A stretch of DNA of 39,889 nt from SAR324 cluster bacterium (GTDB lineage: Bacteria > SAR324 > NAC60-12): the NCBI GenBank assembly GCA_029245725.1, contig JAQWOT010000390.1, positions 1-39,889 of the forward strand, in the 5' to 3' direction. Below, in pieces: positions 8,107 through 15,294 of this stretch. A program made the translations under genes and the position numbers. The notes under the pieces are model-generated. The model was not told the origin of the DNA and made no database searches. It was given only the letters and a program-made list of their open reading frames with translations. The stretch's first letter is position 1, and each line of letters begins with the position of its first letter.

Positions 8107-8262
8107 TCAACACAAAATCTCCAAACCAGAACCGTTGAGGATTTCATCGGCCTGCAAATCCCAAAGCTCGTACTCATCCAACTCCTCCAGTTCATCTAGT
8201 TCCAACACTTTTTGACGTTCCTGATCTTTCTCAAGAATATCGTCAATGCAGATCACCCCCAT
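8107..8262 (-). CDS. Small acidic protein of unknown function
   Basis: A 51-residue frame starting at ATG 8262, preceded at good distance by a GAGGAA ribosome site. It is strikingly acidic, with a Leu/Glu/Asp-rich stretch (LELDELEELDEYELWDL) that would form an amphipathic helix, and ends in GLEILC followed by TGA. It lies 42 bases upstream of the DUF4174 gene on the same strand, so co-expression is likely. No family was recognised. The good ribosome site and codon pattern support a real gene, but homologues would be needed for certainty. Confidence 0.45.
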   Translation of the reverse strand: MGVICIDDILEKDQERQKVLELDELEELDEYELWDLQADEILNGSGLEILC

Positions 8263-8502
8263 GTTTCCTCACTGTAAAACAGTTCTATCAAGGTCATTGC
8301 TCAAAAAAAAATCATCAGATATGGGCTATTTGTCTCTTGGTCAAGCAATGGAGTGAAGCCTTAATTGTTAAGTAAGCAGTTTTTTTGACAAATCTAGGAT
8401 TCGTTTTTCCTCAAAAGCTATGAGTTCAACTGCTACTAGCAAAAGCTGATGCATCCGTTACTCTAATCCTTACAAGGAACTCAATGACAAGCAGGAACCA
8501 TC

Positions 8503-8634
8503 TCACTGTGGATTTTCGAAAAAGATCAACAGAAATCCAAGGAAAACAATTGCTGCAGCCAGAGAGCTATAAACAACGATTGCACTGACTATTTTTCGGA
8601 TTTTTGGATTGATCAAGACTGTTTCAGAAAACAT
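8503..8634 (-). CDS. Small single-span membrane protein
   Basis: A 43-residue frame from ATG 8634. A short basic N-terminal part (NPKIRKIVSA) leads into one long hydrophobic helix (about residues 17-38, IVVYSSLAAAIVFLGFLLIFF) and a few polar residues. An AGAGAAG-like ribosome site sits just upstream. The basic side predicts a cytosolic N terminus. No family was recognised. It is one of several tiny genes in an AT-rich stretch, and could be a regulatory or respiratory accessory peptide, but nothing in the sequence says which. Confidence 0.4.
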   Translation of the reverse strand: MFSETVLINPKIRKIVSAIVVYSSLAAAIVFLGFLLIFFENPQ

Positions 8635-9122
8635 GAACTTCTCTTGTTTGTGGAATTAGTCGATTGGTGGATAAAAACAGGATCTATAATTATGGATGAC
8701 AGCTCCGTCAAAAAACAAATAATTCTTTTCCAAAAATATTCTTAAATTCAACTATAAGCTCGATAGCATCCCACCAAGAAGTTCACTCCCCCAAGCTTGC
8801 AAATCCAAGCGACTGACTACTGTAAGGAGACAGAAAGCAAATGCAGATACCATGAAGCACTTCAGAAGAGTTATGGATGAAGTCCCAGTCGATTAGTAAA
8901 GCTGCTGATCCATCATTTCCTAAGAAAATCATTACTAACGCCTGCATATCTCATCAATTTTATCATGCGACTGCTTTTCTTCAGGATTTAAAATTAAATC
9001 TACAATAATTTCAGTATTTTAATTTTTAATTCTGCGTGGCAGAAGGTTTGAAGATGTTTATACCTTCGAAACATTGTCCCATTATAGCAAATTATCAATG
9101 TAGTAATCATTCGGAGAATCTT
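8635..9122. other. AT-rich intergenic region, no gene I can support
   Basis: Nearly 490 bases between a minus-strand and a plus-strand mini-gene. A minus-strand frame at 8783-8947 (54 codons) and a plus-strand frame crossing a TGA near 8854 exist. Neither has a ribosome site plus recognisable protein features. No RNA gene fold was recognised by eye. Confidence 0.4.
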
Positions 9123-9281
9123 ATGAAAAATCCCCACAAGGGCGTACACAAATCATATGGCATACATTGGACAGACATTTTGGAATTAAATGACGCTGAG
9201 GAAATGGCAAAACGATCTGCCATCCTAATTGGTTTGATCTGTTTAGCATTCATGGGTGCTGCTAGCTTTATGTTATTCTAG
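9123..9281 (+). CDS. Small C-terminal membrane-anchored protein
   Basis: A 52-residue frame from ATG 9123, preceded by a CGGAG ribosome site at normal distance. The first 30 residues are polar (NPHKGVHKSYGIHW...). They are followed by a predicted helix with LNDAEEMAKRS and a terminal membrane span (about 33-52, ILIGLICLAFMGAASFMLF). Two upstream starts in frame (9036 as GTG and 9054 as ATG) would add a Cys/His-containing extension but have poorer ribosome sites. The gene stands in the same direction as the TPR gene 180 bases downstream. Function is unknown. Confidence 0.45.
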   Translation: MKNPHKGVHKSYGIHWTDILELNDAEEMAKRSAILIGLICLAFMGAASFMLF

Positions 9282-9460
9282 CCCAAAACTTATCAGTTAC
9301 TGAAAGATTCGTAAACTGCGAGAACTAGTTTTAGAGTCTCTTATTATTCACTTCAAAGCAATCGACTACATTGATACTCTAATTAGCTTTATTTTGATTT
9401 TTATAAAAAAATTATAAATAGTGTTCTCTTTCTCAAACTCTATTATAAGTAAAAGAAACA

Positions 9461-9973
9461 ATGGCATCATCTAATTCAAAAAATAAGATTTCATCTTACA
9501 CTACCCTAATCTTTTTGATTTTATTGCTGATGTGTGCTTTGCCACCAATGATCGAAGCTGCAGGTAGTTCAGACTATGAAGATAGTACGTTAAGAAAGTC
9601 AAGAGGTTATCAGCAAGCTGTTAGCTACATAAAGAAATCGGATTATGGTTCGGCTATTCCGCTGTTGAGAAGAGAATTGAAAAACAATCCAAAAAATGCT
9701 GATGCTCATAACTACATGGGCTACGCATTACGCAAAAGTGACGATCTTAAAAATTCTGCAGTTCACTACACAAAAGCGCTTGAGATTAATCCACAACACT
9801 TGGGAGCCCTTGAATATCAGGGAGAGCTTTACCTGACGATAGGCAATTTAGACCTTGCAAAAGCCAATTTGCAAAAGCTGGATAAACTATGCTGGCTGGG
9901 GTGCGATGAGTATGATGAACTCAGAGCCTCTATCGAAGATTATCAGCAAGGAAGAAAGAATAGTAAATATTGA
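9461..9973 (+). CDS. Exported TPR-repeat protein
   Basis: A 170-residue protein with an N-terminal signal peptide (hydrophobic core LIFLILLLMCALPP, predicted cleavage after IEAAG). Tandem tetratricopeptide repeats follow, at about residues 49-150. The first contains YQQAVSYIKKSDYGSAIPLLRRELKNNP, the second AHNYMGYALRKSDDLKNSAVHYTKALEINP, and a third imperfect one LYLTIGNLDLAKANLQKL. TPRs bind partner proteins, so this is probably a periplasmic scaffold. Two Cys close together (CWLGC) lie near the C terminus and could form a disulfide. It precedes a small lipoprotein and a HiPIP gene in the same direction, suggesting an envelope-related group. Confidence 0.8.
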   Translation: MASSNSKNKISSYTTLIFLILLLMCALPPMIEAAGSSDYEDSTLRKSRGYQQAVSYIKKSDYGSAIPLLRRELKNNPKNADAHNYMGYALRKSDDLKNSAVHYTKALEINPQHLGALEYQGELYLTIGNLDLAKANLQKLDKLCWLGCDEYDELRASIEDYQQGRKNSKY

Positions 9974-10040
9974 TAATATAATAGATTTACGAAGAATGTT
10001 TCTTTGTTAGAATTTTTTGAATCATAAATCTGAGTTTAAA

Positions 10041-10166
10041 ATGGAAATTAAAACGCTGCTGATATTAACAGCAATCTCACTTTTGATAGCTGGATGCCCT
10101 AGCAAAAATACTCCACCACAAAACAACAATAACGAATCTGGTTATTCTAAAAAATCTATGTACTAA
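10041..10166 (+). CDS. Small lipoprotein
   Basis: A 41-residue protein. The N terminus is a classic type II signal: MEIK, a hydrophobic core (TLLILTAISLL) and lipobox LIAGC, with the lipidated Cys at position 19. The mature part is only about 23 residues and is rich in Asn, Ser and Lys (PSKNTPPQNNNNESG). It lies 67 bases after the TPR gene and before the HiPIP gene, all in one direction. Short lipoproteins of this kind can stabilise outer-membrane machines, but no family was recognised. Confidence 0.6.
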   Translation: MEIKTLLILTAISLLIAGCPSKNTPPQNNNNESGYSKKSMY

Positions 10167-10253
10167 AATTTCTTTACAGTTGAGTCATGAACTGTGTTAA
10201 TGAAATTGTTGTGAGTGTGACTACTCGTTACTCAATCAACCATGGAGCAGACT

Positions 10254-10583
10254 ATGTCATCAAAGATCCCAGATAATTCTCGAAGACACCTCCTAAAAAT
10301 AGCCGCTACAGGAGCTCTGTTAGCGCCCTTCGCAAAATTTGCGAGCCAGTCAGCGTATGCTGGCGGTCACGAAAAGAAATTGGAGTTGGACAATCCACAA
10401 GCCAAAGCCCTGCAGTACGTTCATGTGGCTACAGAATCAACAAGCTCCCTTTATAAGGATGGATCAATCTGCGGTAATTGTGTGCAATGGAAGGGTGGAG
10501 ATGCCGAGTGGGGCCAGTGCGTTCTTTTTGCTGGCGTTGTTGTGGCGAATTCAGGGTGGTGCTCTGCATGGGCGAAAGGATGA
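10254..10583 (+). CDS. High-potential iron-sulfur protein (HiPIP)
   Basis: HiPIPs are small periplasmic electron carriers with one [4Fe-4S] cluster. From ATG 10254 the protein has 109 residues. A twin-arginine signal (SRRHLLKIA, residues 9-17) ends near AYAGG, as expected because HiPIP is folded before export. The four cluster ligands are visible as Cys73, Cys76, Cys89 and Cys103 in CGNC, WGQCVLFAG and GWCSAWA, with family spacing. A GGAG ribosome site lies just upstream of 10254; it is part of the frame if the earlier ATG at 10242 is used, so 10254 is preferred. It probably passes electrons between a cytochrome complex and an oxidase or reductase. No partner gene is adjacent. Confidence 0.9.
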   Translation: MSSKIPDNSRRHLLKIAATGALLAPFAKFASQSAYAGGHEKKLELDNPQAKALQYVHVATESTSSLYKDGSICGNCVQWKGGDAEWGQCVLFAGVVVANSGWCSAWAKG

Positions 10584-10640
10584 TTCAATTTGACTGACAT
10601 CGAATTGATCCAACATTTTTCCAAAACTTTCCTCAACTGT

Positions 10641-10661
10641 GGGGCAGAACAATCCTGCCCT
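10641..10661. terminator. Hairpin between convergent HiPIP and nuclease genes
   Basis: GGGCAG-AACAATC-CTGCCC is a perfect 6-bp GC-rich stem in the 100-base convergent gap. It could end transcription from both sides, but neither side has a clear T run, so the call is tentative. Confidence 0.4.
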
Positions 10662-10684
10662 GCAGCCTCGCCGGAACAACCGCC

Positions 10685-11329
10685 TCACAAGCTTACGAAT
10701 TCCCACCACTTGTTATATCCCAGATAGCCCAGAGCCAGTAACAAGTTCCAGATCACTAGCAGCAGCAAGACTCGGCGGAGACGTCCACCAATCGATAAGG
10801 CTTTCCGCTGCCGATTGAAGAGCAGTCGCCCACTGAGCAACATCGGAAAGAGTTGCACAACAGCCCACGCAAGCCAAGGATTCCAGACCAGTACAGGTTC
10901 CTCGGTTCCCAGAACACACCAGTCCTTGGACTTGGTTTCGCCATCATAAGCCTCAGCATGACCTTCCTCCAGCAGCAGCTGTGAGAGATCACGACCATCG
11001 ACCTTGACCTTGGCAACTACCCGAAAATACTTATCTCGTTCCACATCCACGAGATCAATCTGTTGGGCCTGTTCCAGCAGTTCCCTTACACGATCCCGGG
11101 CTTGCAACGCCATTTGCTCTTCCTGAGCACACTTGCCCCGAATCTCCGGAGCATCAATGCTTGCCACCCGAATGCCAAGCTCCTCACCAAAAACAGATGG
11201 TAGGTTCTTCAAATTTACGGTGAGTGTATCGGCATCGTAGGCGCGGACGTACTGCACACCAACAAAGTCCTCCGCCTGTACTTGAAGGGTTGATAGTAAC
11301 AGGCAGAGTAATAGCAGCTGTCGCAGCAT
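10685..11329 (-). CDS. Thermonuclease-family (SNase-like) protein with C-terminal membrane segments
   Basis: A 214-residue protein. A signal peptide (residues 1-19) precedes an SNase-like OB-fold domain (about 20-145). Its markers are YDADTLTVNL (first Asp/Thr metal site), the strand GIRVASIDAPEIRGKC with its Arg and Asp, a helix of ARDRVRELL, and DVERDKYFRVVAKVKVDGRDLSQLLLEEGHAEAYDG. The last block is the second half of the active site. The last 65 residues are unusual: two hydrophobic segments (about 148-168 and 188-208) separated by a basic loop. The nuclease domain is therefore probably tethered to the membrane facing the periplasm. It is co-directional with the Arg-rich gene 39 bases upstream. 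The nuclease family is firm; the cleavage target is unknown. Confidence 0.85.
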   Translation of the reverse strand: MLRQLLLLCLLLSTLQVQAEDFVGVQYVRAYDADTLTVNLKNLPSVFGEELGIRVASIDAPEIRGKCAQEEQMALQARDRVRELLEQAQQIDLVDVERDKYFRVVAKVKVDGRDLSQLLLEEGHAEAYDGETKSKDWCVLGTEEPVLVWNPWLAWAVVQLFPMLLSGRLLFNRQRKALSIGGRLRRVLLLLVIWNLLLALGYLGYNKWWEFVSL

Positions 11330-11368
11330 GGGTGGCCTCAGCAGCTGGAAATGATGGGAGGAGGAGGG

Positions 11369-11671
11369 CTAGCGTAACGAGCGGAGTGGATCAACTGACA
11401 GCCTTGGGAACTCTGTGCGCTCAAACTCACGGCGGTCGGCTTTGCGGCGTTCATTGGCTACAGGAATGCTTTGAACTCGGCGATCAGTAGGCTGGCGGCG
11501 GTCGGCAATACCACGTCGATCACCCCTACGGCGATCTTCCTTGATGCCTACCTCAGAGAGGTCCACGTGAACCTTGCGGCGCTCCACACGGGTTCGGCGT
11601 TCCGGTAAATCAGCTTCAATGATCCCACCAAGGGTTAGGTGAATCGAATCACCTGTCTTTGTCTTTTTCAT
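11369..11671 (-). CDS. Arg-rich protein with repeated DRR/ERR motifs
   Basis: A 100-residue cytosolic protein of unknown function. Its centre is a run of short repeats of the type (E/D)RR separated by four to six residues: ERRTRVERR, EDRRRGDRR, ADRRQPTDRR, NERRKADRR. The net charge is strongly positive, and the spacing suggests an extended or helical basic surface for nucleic acid or acidic lipid. The N-terminal 30 residues (SIHLTLGGIIEADLPE) look more structured. Similar DRR-rich linkers occur in PilZ and other signalling proteins, but no such domain is present. It is likely co-transcribed with the nuclease downstream. Confidence 0.6.
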   Translation of the reverse strand: MKKTKTGDSIHLTLGGIIEADLPERRTRVERRKVHVDLSEVGIKEDRRRGDRRGIADRRQPTDRRVQSIPVANERRKADRREFERTEFPRLSVDPLRSLR

Positions 11672-12236
11672 AGATTTCTCAGCTCACTCCTCGACTCTGA
11701 AAGGGGTGTTTTCATGAAACAATTGGTCACATCAGGGAAACCCGTCAATGATCCTCAGTCTTTCAAGTCGGTATTTTGATTCTGCTCTCAAGTTCTAAGA
11801 TCAACCCCTAAGATCAGAGGTTTTACACTTTAATAGCGAGATATACTCCAAAGGCAATCTATTGCCAATTCTTTCTTACCAAAGCAACTTTTTTGTAATG
11901 GTTCTAAACTAACAAGTAGAGAATACGACAAGCCCAGCAGAGGAATGCTCAACCCTGAACAAACGCAGTACGAAGACAAGCCATTCACCCCTCGACAGCT
12001 CGTATTCTCTGCCTAAGCAGCAACCCATCTTCTTACCCTCTCAATGATTGCATGACGAGCTTTCAGAAAACCGATAATCTTGGGACAGTTCAATCAGATA
12101 ATTTGCTGATTTCAGGCAACATCCACCACTAGTTCCCTGGCAATTATCCTGATCTCAGAGTTGGAACCGTGTTCCGTAATTTTCCATCCTCTCCAAACTC
12201 CTTTTCTTCAGAAGGAGTAGACTCACGCAGGCCTCT
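11672..12236. other. Long intergenic region before the MFS gene, with possible gene remnant
   Basis: About 565 bases between divergent genes. An inverted repeat GGCAAT-CT-ATTGCC lies at 11853-11866. A frame at 11945-12053 begins MLNPEQTQYEDKPFTPRQLVFSA, hits TAA, and continues AATHLLTLSMIA, which may be a decayed membrane-protein start. CTCCTT...AAGGAG at about 12200-12219 can pair just upstream of the MFS gene. No intact gene was recognised. Confidence 0.4.
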
Positions 12237-13460
12237 ATGACCACCGTTGCTATTCCTTCACAAAAGTATCGCTGGGTCATGCTCTTTGGAGTTTGGTTGA
12301 TTTATTTCTGTTTTGGGTTGACAGTTTCGGCGCTTGCTCCACTGGTTCGCCCTATCACAGAAGACCTCTCGATGAGTTATGCCGCAATGGGGAGTGTGCT
12401 CGGTGCCTGGCAGTTCATTTATATTGGGACTGCTCTACCTTGTGGCGCGCTGATTGACCACTTTGGTCTGCGGCGTTCACTACTGATGGCCTCACTACTG
12501 ATGGGAGCCTCTGCGCTGTTACGTTCACAGGCTGAAGACTATACGATGCTGCTGGTCGCAGTAGCCCTGTTTGGGCTGGGGGGCCCGCTGATCTCAATTG
12601 GTGCTCCAAAGCTGATCAGCCTCTGGTTTGAGGGTCCACAGAAAGGACTGGCGATGGGTCTGTATGTAACAGGGCCAGCATTGGGTTCCATTGCTGCTCT
12701 CTCGCTGACGAACTCCGTTGCCATGCCCTTCTTTGAGAACCAGTGGCGCAGCGTACTGTTCAGTTACGGAGTGATCGTGCTGCTGTCTGGGGTTGTCTGG
12801 TGGGTGATTAATCTGGAACCGGGAAGTCGGCAACTGGAGCAAGAAAGCTTACAGGAGGCCCGACCCGCCCAGTGGGGTCTATTTCTGCAGTTAAGTCAAA
12901 TTCGCGCTGTGCAGTATGTTTTACTGATCAGCATTGGCATTTTTCTTTACAACCACGGTCTGAGTAACTGGTTGCACGAGATCCTGATGACCCGCGGTCT
13001 GAGTTCAGAGAAAGCCGGAATCTGGGCTTCACTGCCCACGATGATTGGCGTACTGGGGGCGCTGCTGATTCCCCACAAGGCGACACCTCCCTATCGAGTT
13101 CGCATTCTGACCGCTCTGTTTCTACTGGCGGGTTCAGCCTCACTTTGCTTTCAGTCTTCGACAGAGTGGATTCTGCTGCTGGGCCTGGTTCTCAAGGGCA
13201 TCACGCAGGGTTCAATGATGACAATCCTGTTGCTGGTACTGATGGAAATCCCAGAGGTGGGTGCGAAAAACTCCGGCTCAGCAGGAGGAATGTTCTTTGC
13301 CGCAGCAGAAATTGGTGGGGTCCTGGGCCCACTGGGGCTCGGAGTATTGTCGGAGTGGACCGGAAATTTCCAGAGACCGCTGGGAGGATTGACCTTCGTC
13401 TGTTTCGTGCTGATCCTCCTGCTTAGCCTGCTTCGGCGTTCCGATGAACGCTCTGCTTGA
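12237..13460 (+). CDS. Major facilitator superfamily transporter
   Basis: A 407-residue inner-membrane transporter with 12 predicted membrane helices in two six-helix halves. Helix 1 is WVMLFGVWLIYFCFGLTVSALAP. The loop between helices 2 and 3 carries the MFS signature as CGALIDHFGLRRSLL (form of GxLaDrxGrr). Helix 4/5 shows the glycine-rich GLGGPLISIGAPKLIS often seen in the nitrate/cyanate (CynX/NNP-like) and oxalate-type families. The central cytosolic loop is short. The substrate cannot be read from the sequence; small anions or drugs are possible. The ATG at 12237 closely follows an AGG-containing site. It is a single-gene unit, convergent with the next gene by 12 bases. Confidence 0.88.
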   Translation: MTTVAIPSQKYRWVMLFGVWLIYFCFGLTVSALAPLVRPITEDLSMSYAAMGSVLGAWQFIYIGTALPCGALIDHFGLRRSLLMASLLMGASALLRSQAEDYTMLLVAVALFGLGGPLISIGAPKLISLWFEGPQKGLAMGLYVTGPALGSIAALSLTNSVAMPFFENQWRSVLFSYGVIVLLSGVVWWVINLEPGSRQLEQESLQEARPAQWGLFLQLSQIRAVQYVLLISIGIFLYNHGLSNWLHEILMTRGLSSEKAGIWASLPTMIGVLGALLIPHKATPPYRVRILTALFLLAGSASLCFQSSTEWILLLGLVLKGITQGSMMTILLLVLMEIPEVGAKNSGSAGGMFFAAAEIGGVLGPLGLGVLSEWTGNFQRPLGGLTFVCFVLILLLSLLRRSDERSA

Positions 13461-13472
13461 CTCTATGAGGAA

Positions 13473-13892
13473 TCAACGCATCTCCACGATTTGCAGTCCA
13501 ATCTTTGCCAGTTGCTGAATGGGATCGTCGCTGTAGGTCATTGCTTGTTCGAGAGCAAATACTGCAATGTAAGCATCATCTTTCTCTGGCACATCCAGCA
13601 GGGGTGAAGCACGACCTGAATTGATCTGTTCCCGGAGTTGATAAAGCGCCCGGAAGTAATTCAACTGTAGAAACTCTTCGATGAAACGTCGAGTGACTTC
13701 TTGATTCTCTAGATATACCACGAGGGTCGCGGCACCACTGTCAAAACTTTGCCGAGTACGTCCCTCTATCAGAGCAACGAGCTCCTGGCGTGAAAAATTT
13801 GGAACTGAGTTGGAAGCTATCCAGACTTCTTGTGGCTCAGCGGAACCCAGCAAGAGAAGCCAGGCTCCCAGTAGGGCCATCAGCTTTTGCAT
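13473..13892 (-). CDS. Short periplasmic phosphate-binding-like (PstS-like) protein
   Basis: A 139-residue exported protein. A signal peptide (residues 1-20) is followed by EVWIASNSVPNFSRQELVALIEGRTRQ. This is the pattern of the small PstS-like proteins in which a VxVN strand precedes a helix ending at the FxG(k/r)x turn. The later helix (TRRFIEEFLQLNYFRALYQLREQ) matches the block before the conserved W in that family, though here the tryptophan is absent. The protein is much shorter than transport PstS, so a sensing or envelope role is more likely than ligand delivery to an ABC transporter. It lies 6 bases downstream of the porin-like gene, as an operon. The assignment is by pattern and moderate. 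Confidence 0.55.
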   Translation of the reverse strand: MQKLMALLGAWLLLLGSAEPQEVWIASNSVPNFSRQELVALIEGRTRQSFDSGAATLVVYLENQEVTRRFIEEFLQLNYFRALYQLREQINSGRASPLLDVPEKDDAYIAVFALEQAMTYSDDPIQQLAKIGLQIVEMR

Positions 13893-13898
13893 GGACCC

Positions 13899-15200
13899 TC
13901 AGAATTCATAGGTCACCGAAATCGCCTGGGCTTGCCAGTTCTCACCCATCTCTTCACGCCACTCTGAGGATTTGGAAGTTTCTTTGTTTTGCGAGTAACG
14001 CAGGCCGAAGTAGCCCGTCTTGTCATGGAATTCATACTTCAGAGTCCAATCGTAGTGGGGCTTGTACTTGAAACCCCCAAAGCGATGAGTACCCCCAAAT
14101 CTTTGCTCATTGTTTTCCTCAACAGACCAATCCCCATAGCCAACATGAGTAGTGAGTTGTTCCATATGCAAAGCCAGCACAGCAGAACGGTGTGTGTCCA
14201 GTCGCTTGCGAAGGCCTGAATCAGCTGTCGCAGTGACACACTGCATGAAGGAATAGTAGTCTTGCTGTGTACCTTCTGACTTGTAGTACAACCGTGACTG
14301 CTCCAAGGACAGCTGCCATCCTTCCAACCACAACTCCAAGCCATCGTAGTCAATCACATAGGGCCGAATGAATTTCCCGGTTGGTGGGACCCCACATGGA
14401 TGAGACTGCAGAAAATCATCAACACCAATCTGCTGCTTAAGCTCGAGCGATTCCCAGTTTTTTTGAAATAATGATTGGGCTGCAGACTTTTGATAATAGG
14501 AGTAAGGGATTTGAATGAAATGAGTGGGTTCGTGGTGATCCTTGCGAATCCGGATCATCTCCCAGAGTTCCAACTCCATCGAGGCGAATTGGTTTTCCTG
14601 GTGATCCAGTTTCATATCCAATTCGGTCAGTGTGGTCAGATAATCTTCCTGAGGTTCTGGATCATTGCGAACAATACGGCCTGCTTCAAACTGTGCTTGA
14701 AAGCTTGAACTTCTGGGTGTGTAAAAGTAAGTCATCCAACCATCACCTCGATCGAAGATGGCTGCATTCTGTCCCCAATAGATCTGCATCGGCTGGGCGT
14801 GATGAATGCCAAGTCGATCCGCAGGATTCAGGCGCTGCATGTTGTAAAAGCCATAGGGTAGCTGTAGGCGACCAAAGCGAGTACCGACGATACTCTCACC
14901 AAGGTAGGTGTTTGCATCCAGCAGCAAAAACTCAAATTCGCTTTCCGGGCCGTCATTGAGGTAAGGCTGGTAGGCATAAAGGGTTCGGAAGGCAAGCCAC
15001 GGCTGCATGGCCCAATCCAGGCGTAGCGCAGCTTCCCAACCGTCATCCTCCTGCTGCGGCAGACGCAAAGGCTCTGGATCAGTCTGCATCCAAGCCTTGG
15101 AAACCCAGCCACTCCATTGTAGTTTAGCGAATGGCGATGCCGCTTCATCGGCCCAGAGCACACAAGGCCAAAGCAGCAAACACCAGAAGGTTTTTCTCAT
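13899..15200 (-). CDS. Outer-membrane porin-like beta-barrel protein
   Basis: A 433-residue protein. A signal peptide ends at VLWADEA. The mature part is rich in alternating aromatic strands, for example LQWSGWVSKAWMQTD, AFRTLYAYQPYL, FGRLQLPYGFYNMQR and YDWTLKYEFHDKTGYFGLRYSQ. It ends in ISVTYEF, a C-terminal Phe as used by the BAM machine to recognise barrels. No haem, plug or enzyme motif is visible. The FGRLQLPYGFYN block resembles porins that carry a constriction loop near a G-x-F-x-x-P-Y-G motif. It starts an operon with the short PstS-like protein and is divergent from the histidine kinase. This arrangement suggests a shared sensory or uptake function, though the ligand is unknown. Confidence 0.7.
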   Translation of the reverse strand: MRKTFWCLLLWPCVLWADEAASPFAKLQWSGWVSKAWMQTDPEPLRLPQQEDDGWEAALRLDWAMQPWLAFRTLYAYQPYLNDGPESEFEFLLLDANTYLGESIVGTRFGRLQLPYGFYNMQRLNPADRLGIHHAQPMQIYWGQNAAIFDRGDGWMTYFYTPRSSSFQAQFEAGRIVRNDPEPQEDYLTTLTELDMKLDHQENQFASMELELWEMIRIRKDHHEPTHFIQIPYSYYQKSAAQSLFQKNWESLELKQQIGVDDFLQSHPCGVPPTGKFIRPYVIDYDGLELWLEGWQLSLEQSRLYYKSEGTQQDYYSFMQCVTATADSGLRKRLDTHRSAVLALHMEQLTTHVGYGDWSVEENNEQRFGGTHRFGGFKYKPHYDWTLKYEFHDKTGYFGLRYSQNKETSKSSEWREEMGENWQAQAISVTYEF

Positions 15201-15241
15201 GATTTTCTAAGAGTTGTTGTCGAACACGGCAAACTATACTA

Positions 15242-15257
15242 AAGTGTCTAAGTGTCA
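15242..15257. promoter_or_regulatory. Tandem 8-base repeat between porin-like and kinase genes
   Basis: AAGTGTCT and AAGTGTCA follow each other directly in the 94-base divergent gap. Repeats of this kind often mark a response-regulator site. On the minus strand the same stretch reads TTGACA near TATAGT, with a spacer of only 14, so it is not a standard promoter. This is a candidate operator only. Confidence 0.3.
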
Positions 15258-15294
15258 ACTTATTGTGATTATTATTAATTTGTAATCCTGACTG

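Noticed and set aside
8107-8262. Acidic mini-protein ending Cys-TGA, with an in-frame extension KQDFCK, as a second selenoprotein
   Set aside because: The extension is only a few residues, with no SECIS-like hairpin and no known family; the TGA reads as an ordinary stop.
8842-9010. Plus-strand frame crossing a TGA near 8854 with a GGAG site upstream, as a Sec gene
   Set aside because: The hairpin after the TGA begins too close to it and the peptide has no recognisable features.
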